This document shows positions 1-6,846 of a stretch of 8,105 nucleotides of DNA, one piece after another. Position 1 is the stretch's first letter. Each line of letters opens with the position of its first letter. Position numbers and translations under genes: made by a program. The notes below the pieces were generated by a model, which made no database searches, was not told the DNA's origin, and worked only from the letters and a program-made list of their open reading frames with translations. The DNA is taken from the NCBI GenBank assembly GCA_036166735.1, contig JAYZHG010000034.1, forward strand, positions 1 through 8,105. The letters are read 5' to 3'. The DNA comes from JAPYTU01 sp036166735. Lineage in GTDB: Bacteria > Bacteroidota > Bacteroidia > Cytophagales > MED-G16.

Positions 1-51
1 TTAGAAATAATATTATCTTCTTCTAAAGAAAATCAAAAGATAATATACTAA
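1..51 (+). CDS. Possible 3' end of a plus-strand gene cut by the window start
   Basis: Frame 1 is open from the first base for 16 codons and stops with TAA at 49-51. The other two plus frames stop at once or after seven codons. The tail would end in a polar, lysine-containing stretch (SSSKENQKIIY) typical of a protein C-terminus. If real, the gene is convergent with the membrane protein ending at 94, with about 42 AT-rich bases between them. Sixteen open codons in AT-rich DNA is weak evidence, and I do not recognise the peptide. Confidence 0.22.
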   Translation, partial: LEIILSSSKENQKIIY

Positions 52-93
52 AGTTATTAGTAAGTTTAATAGTTAAAAAAACTTTTATGTCAA

Positions 94-1059
94 TTAACCA
101 TTTTTAGATTTAGATCTTATAATTATAAACAATAAAATAGAACTTACAAAACCAAAAAGAATCAAAGATACTACCTGTGACCCATGAATTAGAGTAGCAA
201 AAAATAAACCTGCTTCATAAGAAATAGTATAATTCAATAAAATTGAAGCTACTAAAAAATGATATGCACCAATTCCTGCATTTACAGGGACAATCATTCC
301 TAAAGTCCCCGCAACTAAAACAGCCAAACCAGCATTAAAACCTAAGTGAGAAGTTTCTTGCAAAGCAAAAAATATGACATAACCCATCAAATAATATATG
401 ACCCATAAAAAAAATGTCGATAATAAAAAGTCCCATCTATAATAGATATCTTTAAAAGCAAATAATCCAATCTTAAATTCTTTAAACTTAAGATTAATAA
501 AATCGTTTCTTTTGATTAAAATCTTAAAAAGATAAGACACAATAACAATAGCAATAACAATGAAAACCACATTTATGAAATCGAAATTTATTTTACTAAC
601 AATGTCTATCAATAAATTTACAAAGATTTCATACTCTATAACAAGAAGGAGTAATGCTAAAACGATTAACGACAAAACATCAACTATCCTTTCCGAAACC
701 ACAGTTCCTAATGAAGTAGATAACTTTATTGTATTAGTTTTAGAAATAAGGTAACACCTTACAAAATCATTAAATCGTGGAAAAATTAATGATGTGAAAT
801 AAGAAACTATCAAAACAATCGTTGTATTAAAAGTTGTTAAAGAATCTGACTCTTTTTCCATTAACAAATTCCATCTAAATGCCCTTATTATATGTTCAAA
901 AATTGATATAATAATTGAAAGCCAAATCCATGAATAATTAACCGAATCTAAACGTGCAAAAAAAACTGACAAATCAATTTTTTGAAAAACAAAATACAAC
1001 AGAAGTAAACCAAAAATTATAGAAACTAAAAAGTTAATAAAAAGAGACTTTTTTTTCAT
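94..1059 (-). CDS. Flippase-like integral membrane protein, LPG-synthase TM / UPF0104 family
   Basis: A 321-residue inner-membrane protein with about eight hydrophobic segments and no extramembrane catalytic domain. It matches the membrane half of lysylphosphatidylglycerol synthase (PF03706 type) by its spaced motifs: RAFRW near 59-63, PRFNDFVR near 94-101, SERIVD near 122-127, and PVNAGIGAYHF near 258-268. Proteins of this size lack the aminoacyl-transferase domain of MprF, so lipid transport or flipping is the usual suggestion, but the substrate is unknown. The ATG at 1057-1059 is followed by a basic MKKKS n-region, which suits a membrane protein. There is no Shine-Dalgarno sequence, but a -7-like box lies at 1080-1087. 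In Bacteroidota this family often accompanies panC/panD beside the GT5-like/DUF4270 pair (recalled, not checked). Here it directly faces the GT5-like gene. Confidence 0.88.
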   Translation of the reverse strand: MKKKSLFINFLVSIIFGLLLLYFVFQKIDLSVFFARLDSVNYSWIWLSIIISIFEHIIRAFRWNLLMEKESDSLTTFNTTIVLIVSYFTSLIFPRFNDFVRCYLISKTNTIKLSTSLGTVVSERIVDVLSLIVLALLLLVIEYEIFVNLLIDIVSKINFDFINVVFIVIAIVIVSYLFKILIKRNDFINLKFKEFKIGLFAFKDIYYRWDFLLSTFFLWVIYYLMGYVIFFALQETSHLGFNAGLAVLVAGTLGMIVPVNAGIGAYHFLVASILLNYTISYEAGLFFATLIHGSQVVSLILFGFVSSILLFIIIRSKSKNG

Positions 1060-1079
1060 TGGCTCAAAAAAATTAATAA

Positions 1080-1087
1080 CAAATTTA
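1080..1087 (-). promoter_or_regulatory. Candidate -7 box for the minus-strand membrane protein
   Basis: On the minus strand this reads TAAATTTG, a full match to the Bacteroidota -7 consensus TAnnTTTG. It lies 20 bases before the ATG at 1059, leaving a leader of roughly 14 bases. I see no TTG at the usual 17-23 base distance upstream (the nearest is about 30 bases away), so this is only half a promoter. Confidence 0.4.
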
Positions 1088-1137
1088 ACAATAATGTATT
1101 ATGATAATTTAAAGATTCAATGAATAAATATTAAAAA

Positions 1138-1167
1138 TTGTAAAGTGACTTATTTTGATTAAATTTG
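1138..1167 (+). promoter_or_regulatory. Bacteroidota-type promoter for the GT5-like/DUF4270/cutC operon
   Basis: A TTG at 1138-1140, a 19-base spacer, and TAAATTTG at 1160-1167 match the primary sigma factor promoter of Bacteroidota (TTG, N17-23, TAnnTTTG). Transcription would begin near 1172-1176, giving a leader of about 25-30 bases before the ATG at 1201. The leader is A-rich just ahead of the start (CAAAAAAATA) and has no Shine-Dalgarno sequence, as is usual in this phylum. Chance matches to TAnnTTTG occur in such AT-rich DNA, but this one has a correctly spaced -33 element and sits in the only intergenic gap upstream of the operon. Confidence 0.65.
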
Positions 1168-1200
1168 TGGTTCTTTTAAATTAATATACGCAAAAAAATA

Positions 1201-2019
1201 ATGGCCAAAAATTTTAAAATACTCTATGTTGCCGCAGAAATTAAACCTTTTTTAAATCATTCATATGTTTCTGAAATAGTAAGAAAACTTCCTCAAGCAA
1301 TGCAAGAAAAGGGAATAGAAATAAGAATATTAGTTCCTAAATTTGGATGTATTAATGAAAGAAAAAACAGATTGCATGAAGTAGTTCGTTTATCAGGAAT
1401 GAACATACCTATAGGTGATGATGAAAAACCATTAATTATAAAAGTCGCATCAATTCCAGCAGCAAAACTACAAGTCTATTTTATTGATAATGAAGATTAT
1501 TTTCAAAGAAAAACTATTTTTCATAAAAAAAATGGAAAATTTCATAACGATAATGGTGACAGATGTATTTTCTTTTGTAAAGGTGTTCTTGAAACAGTTA
1601 TAAAACTTGGCTGGGCTCCAGACATAATTCATTGTAATGACTGGATAACTTCTCTCATACCACTACTTGTTAATACAACTTATAAAGAAAACCATATTTT
1701 TGATAATGCTAAATCTATATTTTCTATTCATCAAAATCCATTTAAAGAAAAGTTGAATAAGAAATTCACCAATAAAATAATTGATGAAGAAATTGATAAG
1801 TCTATGCTAACTTCTCTCAAGTTATTAAATTATAATAGTTTAATTAAAATTGCTTCTGAATATTCAGATGCCATCATTAAGCCAAAAGAAATTATGAACA
1901 AACCCATTGAAAAGTTATTATCTGAAGTATCATCAAATAGCAAAATCTTTACAATTGATAATAATGATGAAAAAATTGTTGATTCACACTTCAAAATATA
2001 CAATGAAATTCTTAGTTAG
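1201..2019 (+). CDS. Short GT5-like 'glycogen/starch synthase' (N-terminal domain only)
   Basis: A 272-residue protein resembling only the N-terminal Rossmann half of GT5 glycogen/starch synthases, which are normally about 480 residues. KILYVAAEIKPF (6-17) matches the start of the GT5 fold, RILVPKFG (42-49) and the VYFIDNEDYF stretch (92-101) follow, and HCNDW (144-148) sits where GT5 enzymes have their HxHDW motif. The KTGGL loop that binds ADP-glucose is replaced by NHSYV around 19-23, and the C-terminal donor-binding domain is missing. It therefore probably lacks synthase activity. I remember a conserved family of this size and sequence in Bacteroidota, so it is not a fresh truncation. It is the first gene of an operon and overlaps the DUF4270 gene by 17 bases. 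A structural, regulatory or sugar-binding role is possible but unknown. Confidence 0.85.
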   Translation: MAKNFKILYVAAEIKPFLNHSYVSEIVRKLPQAMQEKGIEIRILVPKFGCINERKNRLHEVVRLSGMNIPIGDDEKPLIIKVASIPAAKLQVYFIDNEDYFQRKTIFHKKNGKFHNDNGDRCIFFCKGVLETVIKLGWAPDIIHCNDWITSLIPLLVNTTYKENHIFDNAKSIFSIHQNPFKEKLNKKFTNKIIDEEIDKSMLTSLKLLNYNSLIKIASEYSDAIIKPKEIMNKPIEKLLSEVSSNSKIFTIDNNDEKIVDSHFKIYNEILS

Positions 2020-3376
2020 AATTATAATTATTTCAATTTTTTTTTTATTCTCTTGTGATGAAACCAGTGAGATTGGAATAAATGAAATTTTAACTGATCA
2101 ACAAAATAAAATAAAAGTTGAATATGTAGAAATTCCTTTAGAAACTGCAAACGTCTACTATGATAGTGTTAGAACCGATGACGGAGAACTTTTGTTTGGA
2201 AAATATAACGATCCTATTTTTGGAGAAACAAAAGCAATAGCATATACACAATTTACTTCAACCATTACCGATGTGCAACAACCAAATCAAGTACCTGAAA
2301 ACTGGTGGTTAGACTTACCCAATGATTCATCAATTCTTGACTCTGCCGTTTTATACTTAAAACTTTCAAGTTATCATGGAACAAATTTTATTGATGAACA
2401 AGAAGTTTATCTCAGTCAAATAGCAGATACAATTTTTTCAACTGGACTATATTTATCTAAAAGACTTACTGAAATCAGTCCTGCGAATAAAGGCTTGCTA
2501 GGCTTAACAAGATTTGTCGGTAGACCTAATGTAGATACAGCTAGAATTTCAATATCAATTAAAGAAAATTATGCTAAATTTCTATTAAATAGAATAGCAG
2601 AGGGAGCTTCTGAACAAGAACTCATTAATCAAATAAGAGGTTGGGCATTAATTCCTGGAGATAATAATTCTATAATTGTTGGATTTGACTTATTAGATGA
2701 ATTAAGTAAAGTAGTTCTATACTATAAAAATCCATATGAAATAGGTGATTCTCCAGTAAAAGATTCTTTAAAGTATGTTTTTAGATTTGATTCTCCTTTA
2801 ATAACACATTATAGTTATTTTGAAACAAATAGAGAAAATTCAGTGCTTTCTAATATACATTCTTTAGAAGAAAATGAAATATTTAATGTTGGTGATAATA
2901 AAGTTTATTGGCAATCTGGAACTGGGATATATCCTATCATTGATTTAAGTAATTTTTATTCGTTTATAGATACAGCTGGAAGTATAGTTTTAAACAAAGT
3001 ACAGTTAACTATGGGTCCTATTGAGGATAATAATTTAAATTATATAAAACCACCAGACAAAGCAATTTATTATTTTGCTAATTCCAATAACGGTATTAAT
3101 TCTACTGAAATCTATTCTAACCCTACAAATAATGTGATTTTAAAAGATAATGCATACTATGGTGAAAATACTGATAATGCTGAATACGTGTATGATAGTT
3201 TATTTACAAAATCATATCTTGGTTCATCAACTATTTTCTTTCAAGAAATAATTCAGGGAAATATAAATACCAAAAAACTTGTGGTTTTTCCAGACGTCGT
3301 AAGTTCATTCAATCAAGCTACAATAGATAAAAATAGCTTCATATTAAGAGTCTTCTATACAGATTACAAAGAATAA
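2003..3376 (+). CDS. DUF4270 family lipoprotein
   Basis: A 457-residue predicted lipoprotein. I chose the ATG at 2003, although the frame is open back to an ATG at 1907, because it places a standard signal peptide first: basic start MKFLVR, hydrophobic core, then LFSC with the lipidated cysteine at 18. The upstream reading would add 32 polar residues inside the previous gene. DETSE follows the cysteine, resembling the acidic export signals that send Bacteroidota lipoproteins to the cell surface. DUF4270 features include GKYNDPIFGETKAIAYTQF near 66-84 and the WQSGTGIYPIIDL motif near 303-315. The rest is mostly beta-type sequence. The biochemical role of the family is unknown. The gene overlaps the GT5-like gene by 17 bases and leads into cutC, so coupled translation is likely. 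A run of ten T lies within the signal-peptide codons. Confidence 0.88.
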   Translation: MKFLVRIIIISIFFLFSCDETSEIGINEILTDQQNKIKVEYVEIPLETANVYYDSVRTDDGELLFGKYNDPIFGETKAIAYTQFTSTITDVQQPNQVPENWWLDLPNDSSILDSAVLYLKLSSYHGTNFIDEQEVYLSQIADTIFSTGLYLSKRLTEISPANKGLLGLTRFVGRPNVDTARISISIKENYAKFLLNRIAEGASEQELINQIRGWALIPGDNNSIIVGFDLLDELSKVVLYYKNPYEIGDSPVKDSLKYVFRFDSPLITHYSYFETNRENSVLSNIHSLEENEIFNVGDNKVYWQSGTGIYPIIDLSNFYSFIDTAGSIVLNKVQLTMGPIEDNNLNYIKPPDKAIYYFANSNNGINSTEIYSNPTNNVILKDNAYYGENTDNAEYVYDSLFTKSYLGSSTIFFQEIIQGNINTKKLVVFPDVVSSFNQATIDKNSFILRVFYTDYKE

Positions 3377-3382
3377 TAAGGA

Positions 3383-4048
3383 TTGAATTATAATTTAGAG
3401 ATATGCGCATTCAATATCAAAGATTGTATAGATATATCAAAATTTGATATCAGTAGAATTGAGTTATGTACAAACAAAAAAAAGGGAGGATTAACTCCCT
3501 CAAAAAATTCAATTATAAAATCATTAAAATTAAACATACCAATACATCCAATTATTCGCCCAAGAGGTGGTAATTTTTTATATAACAAAACTGAACTTAG
3601 ACAGATGATTGAATCAATAAAATTTTGTAAAAATATTGGTTGTCACGGAGTAGTTTTTGGAATACTCGATAAGAAAAATAAGATCAATATTAAAATGTGT
3701 AAAAAATTAAAGACTTTTTGTGGAAATATGTCAACAACATTTCATAGAGCATTTGATGAAATAGCGGACCCATTTGATGCCTTAGAATCAATAATTGATT
3801 TAAAATTTGATAGAATTTTAACAAGTGGACAAAAAAAAAATGCAAAAGAAGGTATTAAACTCATCACTCAATTAGCTGAAAGAAGCAAAAATAGAATATC
3901 AATTATGCCAGGATCAGGTATAAGATCGAGTAATATCGATTTATTCCTCAAAAACAAAAATATTAATGAAATTCATACGTCATCATACTCTGATGGCAAA
4001 TTTTCCACTAATGAATTAAAAAAAATAATAAAAAAAATCACTCAATAG
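3383..4048 (+). CDS. cutC: CutC family protein (copper homeostasis CutC-like TIM barrel)
   Basis: A 221-residue cytoplasmic TIM-barrel protein carrying the CutC signature series in order: LEICA 5-9, RIELC 25-29, GGLTPS 35-40, IRPRGGNF 58-65, GVVFG 89-93, FHRAFD 120-125, DRILTSGQ 143-150, IMPGSGI 174-180 and EIHTSSY 196-202. CutC was named for a copper-sensitivity phenotype in E. coli, and its real activity is still debated. The start must be TTG at 3383: a TAA in the same frame at 3377-3379 blocks any extension, and the conserved LEICA motif begins four codons later. The start lies six bases after the DUF4270 stop. The AAGGA at 3378-3382 abuts the TTG, too close for a normal Shine-Dalgarno, so coupling to the upstream gene is likely. 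A ten-A run (3831-3840) lies just after SGQ. The 3' end overlaps the convergent dehydrogenase gene by 11 bases. Confidence 0.93.
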   Translation: MNYNLEICAFNIKDCIDISKFDISRIELCTNKKKGGLTPSKNSIIKSLKLNIPIHPIIRPRGGNFLYNKTELRQMIESIKFCKNIGCHGVVFGILDKKNKINIKMCKKLKTFCGNMSTTFHRAFDEIADPFDALESIIDLKFDRILTSGQKKNAKEGIKLITQLAERSKNRISIMPGSGIRSSNIDLFLKNKNINEIHTSSYSDGKFSTNELKKIIKKITQ

Positions 4049-6125
4049 AATAAGCAACGTATGAGGATCCTGATTTAGTATCCAACTTTCCACCCCCACA
4101 TGCAATAACTATATATTGTTTTCCATCAATCATATAGGTAGATGGGGTTGCATAACCAGCCGCTGGTAATAAATCCTCCCATAATAATTCTCCTGATTTT
4201 TGATCAAATATTCTAATTTTTTCATCCATAGTAGCAGCAATTATTATTATTCCACCGCCAGTTACAATCGGTCCACCATAATTTTCAGTTCCAGTTGTAT
4301 TAAAACCATCAATGAATAATTCTTCATGATTTCCTAAAGGTATTTGCCATTCAATTTTTGCCTTATTCATATTTATTGCTGTTAATTGACCCCAAGGAGG
4401 TTTTATAGCTGGAAAGCCATCTTCTGCATACATTTTTTTAAAACCACCAAAAGAATAAGGATAAGGCCAACTAGATTTATTATTACTTAAAGTATCCTTA
4501 TTTTCTTTCATCAAAAAATCAATTATTGATTCAATTTCAATATCATCTAAACTATTAAAAGATGGCATAATGCCCCTACCATTTATTAAAATAGATTTTA
4601 AATCCTTTTTTGAAATTTTATTTGAAAGATTAGAAATTGAAGGTATGTTAGAATAAATTCCTTTATTTCCTTCTAAATCATTACCATGACACGATAAGCA
4701 TGCGGTTTTATAAATCGTTTCACCTAGTGCAGCCCCTTCTATTTTTTCCATACTTAAGTCCCAAGGCATTTCATTTGAATTTATATATAAAATATTTGTC
4801 TTTGGATTAAACGCTGCACCACCCCATTCCCCACCTCCATCAAGACCAGGAAACAAAATATTACCTTTAGTTGTTAATGGCTCAAACTCTCCATAAACTC
4901 TATTCTCCCACAATTTTTTAAAAAATTTATAAGCTTTTTTACTTCGTAATGGAAAATCTAATTCTGTTAATTTATTTCTTGAAAAAGAAGGAAATATAGT
5001 TGGAACTGGCTGAGTTGGCCATGCTTTTTCACCTTCTAATTTTGATGATGGAACATTTTTTTCTTTTATAGGATAGATAGGTTTTCCTGAAATTCTATCC
5101 AATACAAATAGGTATCCAGATTTCGTAATTTGAGCTAATGCTTTAACTTTTCTTTCTTTTATTTGTATGTCTATAAGATTTGGGGCAGCAGGTAAATCTC
5201 TATCCCAAATATCATGATGTGTTACTTGATAGTGCCATAGTCTTGAGCCATCATTAGGATTTAAAGCAATAATACTATTTGCAAATAAGTTAGCCCCTTC
5301 CCTGTCGCCACCATAATAATCAAATGCAGCAGATCCAGTCGGAATATATACAATTTCATTTTTTAAGTCTAAACTAAATCCTGACCATGCATTTGCTCCT
5401 CCAGATTTTAAATAAGCATCTTGAGGCCATGTATCATATCCAAATTCACCTGGATACGGAATTGTATGAAATATCCATTCCATTTTTCCTGAATACACAT
5501 TAAAAGCTCTTATATGTCCAGGAACTGCACCTATAGATTCAGATGTCCTATGACCTAAAATTAATTTATCTTTAAAGATTACTCCAGGAGTATTTACGGC
5601 TAAAAGCATATCATCTACATTTTTTCCTAATCCTTTTTTTAAATCTACTGATCCTTCTTTTCCAAATGATTGAATTAATTTTCCATCTTTGGCATTAATA
5701 GCATACAACTTAGAAAAGGTAGCATATAGAATTCTATCCTCATTTTGATCTCTATAAATATTTAAACCTCTATTTACACCAGTACCATGATTTTTATAAT
5801 TTCCATTATAAGGATCAAAAATCCATTTTTTATTACCCGATGAACCATCTAAAGCAAATAATTTCATAGTTGGAGTAGTTCCATAAACAACACCATCAAC
5901 AATCAAAGGATTACATTGAATTTGAGATCTATTATTTGTATCGTGATCATCTGATTTAAATTCCCAAACTTTTTGTAATTTATGAACGTTTGATACATTA
6001 ATTTGATCAAATGATTTATAATGAGATACTGAATTATCACCTCTATAATATGCCCAGTCATTATCACTAAAATCTCTTATCTTGGAGCAAGAAAGGAGAA
6101 AAATTAAAAAAAAAACTATTCTCAT
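4038..6125 (-). CDS. PQQ-dependent quinohaemoprotein dehydrogenase, lipoprotein, with inserted cytochrome c domain
   Basis: A 695-residue periplasmic or outer-membrane lipoprotein. It has a short signal peptide with LLSC and lipidated Cys13, then a PQQ beta-propeller of the membrane glucose dehydrogenase (Gcd) type. HHDIWDRDLPAAPNLID (303-319) corresponds to the Gcd catalytic region, so Asp308 matches E. coli Asp466 and Lys335 (QITKSG) matches Lys493. EWGG (433-436) and the C-terminal GGGKLDTKSG (677-686) are also family motifs. Between about 464 and 542 a cytochrome c domain interrupts the propeller: CLSCH (476-480) binds haem and Met520 is the likely axial ligand. The propeller resumes at PPWGQLTAIN (576-585). 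The Gcd N-terminal membrane helices are absent. The enzyme should oxidise an alcohol, sugar or cyclic polyol and pass electrons through PQQ and haem to a respiratory acceptor; the substrate cannot be told. The ATG overlaps the upstream stop as ATGA. Confidence 0.93.
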   Translation of the reverse strand: MRIVFFLIFLLSCSKIRDFSDNDWAYYRGDNSVSHYKSFDQINVSNVHKLQKVWEFKSDDHDTNNRSQIQCNPLIVDGVVYGTTPTMKLFALDGSSGNKKWIFDPYNGNYKNHGTGVNRGLNIYRDQNEDRILYATFSKLYAINAKDGKLIQSFGKEGSVDLKKGLGKNVDDMLLAVNTPGVIFKDKLILGHRTSESIGAVPGHIRAFNVYSGKMEWIFHTIPYPGEFGYDTWPQDAYLKSGGANAWSGFSLDLKNEIVYIPTGSAAFDYYGGDREGANLFANSIIALNPNDGSRLWHYQVTHHDIWDRDLPAAPNLIDIQIKERKVKALAQITKSGYLFVLDRISGKPIYPIKEKNVPSSKLEGEKAWPTQPVPTIFPSFSRNKLTELDFPLRSKKAYKFFKKLWENRVYGEFEPLTTKGNILFPGLDGGGEWGGAAFNPKTNILYINSNEMPWDLSMEKIEGAALGETIYKTACLSCHGNDLEGNKGIYSNIPSISNLSNKISKKDLKSILINGRGIMPSFNSLDDIEIESIIDFLMKENKDTLSNNKSSWPYPYSFGGFKKMYAEDGFPAIKPPWGQLTAINMNKAKIEWQIPLGNHEELFIDGFNTTGTENYGGPIVTGGGIIIIAATMDEKIRIFDQKSGELLWEDLLPAAGYATPSTYMIDGKQYIVIACGGGKLDTKSGSSYVAYSIE

Positions 6126-6781
6126 CCTCTTATTTTTAATATTTCTCTTACTTGAGTATAGAAGTAAATCAAAATACTAAAAACAATAATTTTTTGAGAA
6201 ATTACTTGAATAAAAAGTGATTCATTATCCTTAAAAGGATTTGGTCCAAACTCCATAATAAGAATAAAAAAGAAAAGAATAATTGTAAAAAATAGACTTG
6301 AAAAAATCATTGTATTTGATGATTTAGAATTATAAACTATAGCTAAACTTTGAAAAATAGAATATAGCATTAAGGATCTAAATGCAATTTTTACAAAAAA
6401 TACATGTAATTGAAATGTGGCATTTTCTGCAGAAAACATTGCCACTAAAACAAAACATATCATAGAAACCATCACAAAAATAATTGATATTCTTATAAAA
6501 ATTTTACTTAGTTTCTCATCTAAAAAAAATTTATAATATGACATATAAAATAAGGTGTAAGATAAAGCCAAAATAAGCATTGATAAATTAAATAATAATG
6601 CTGAATAAAAATTATCCATGCCATTTTGAGCTGTCCATTCACCTAGGTTGCTGAAAAAATTATAAAAAAATAAATATCCTTCAGTAGTTGAATCAATTAT
6701 AGTTCCTCCAGGATAAAGAAACATTGCAATAAGATTGAGAATAAAAAAAAGAAAAATACCTACAAATGATTGTTTAATCAT
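6122..6781 (-). CDS. Six-helix integral membrane protein, function unknown
   Basis: A 219-residue hydrophobic protein I cannot place with certainty. Six membrane segments are visible near 4-23, 58-83, 95-116, 124-150, 156-178 and 188-210. After the first helix comes an extramembrane loop of about 35 residues with FYPGGT-like (YPGGT 23-27) and NFFSNLGEW (41-49) stretches, which recall DUF998-type membrane proteins (PF06197); this is a weak resemblance. There are no cysteine pairs or clear haem ligands beyond a single His126. It is the first gene of a two-gene operon and its TGA overlaps the ATG of the PQQ dehydrogenase (ATGA), so the two are translationally coupled and probably made in matched amounts. 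A role in anchoring, assembly or electron transfer for that enzyme is inference from position only. The ATG at 6779-6781 has no Shine-Dalgarno. Confidence 0.8.
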   Translation of the reverse strand: MIKQSFVGIFLFFILNLIAMFLYPGGTIIDSTTEGYLFFYNFFSNLGEWTAQNGMDNFYSALLFNLSMLILALSYTLFYMSYYKFFLDEKLSKIFIRISIIFVMVSMICFVLVAMFSAENATFQLHVFFVKIAFRSLMLYSIFQSLAIVYNSKSSNTMIFSSLFFTIILFFFILIMEFGPNPFKDNESLFIQVISQKIIVFSILIYFYTQVREILKIRG

Positions 6782-6846
6782 AATATAATTTATTCTAAAA
6801 ATAATAAATCTATAGTTATATTAACATTTAAAATAAGGATAAAAAC
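6782..6846. promoter_or_regulatory. Divergent intergenic gap, presumed promoters not resolved
   Basis: This 65-base, almost pure A/T gap must carry the starts of the minus-strand membrane-protein/PQQ operon and the plus-strand oxidase. I find no full TAnnTTTG on either strand here. The nearest plus-strand look-alike is TAATTTAT near 6786-6793, a poor match. The promoters may use another sigma factor or reach into the flanking genes. Confidence 0.3.
6835..6839 (+). promoter_or_regulatory. Shine-Dalgarno-like AAGGA before the oxidase
   Basis: AAGGA ends seven bases before the ATG at 6847, a normal Shine-Dalgarno distance. It supports that ATG as the start. It stands out because the other spaced starts in this window (1059, 1201, 6781) have no such motif, in keeping with the usual Bacteroidota pattern. 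Confidence 0.45.

Noticed and set aside
52..93. Possible terminator between the left-edge frame and the membrane protein
   Set aside because: The only symmetry is a four-base AGTT/AACT pair around six A at 71-84, too weak to call a terminator.
560..754. 64-codon plus-strand open frame
   Set aside because: It lies wholly inside and antisense to the well-supported membrane protein at 94-1059. Its sequence is low-complexity and shows no family motif.
1695..1702. TATTTTTG, a -7-like box inside the GT5-like gene (a second copy at 2215-2222)
   Set aside because: Neither copy is supported as a promoter: the nearest TTG to the first is about 25 bases upstream, outside the usual range, and both lie within coding sequence of AT-rich DNA where chance matches are expected.
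1907..2002. Upstream start for the DUF4270 gene
   Set aside because: It would bury the signal peptide and lipobox behind 32 residues read out of frame from the GT5-like gene.
3388..3588. 66-codon minus-strand open frame
   Set aside because: It is antisense to the conserved N-terminal half of cutC, whose motifs fix the true frame.
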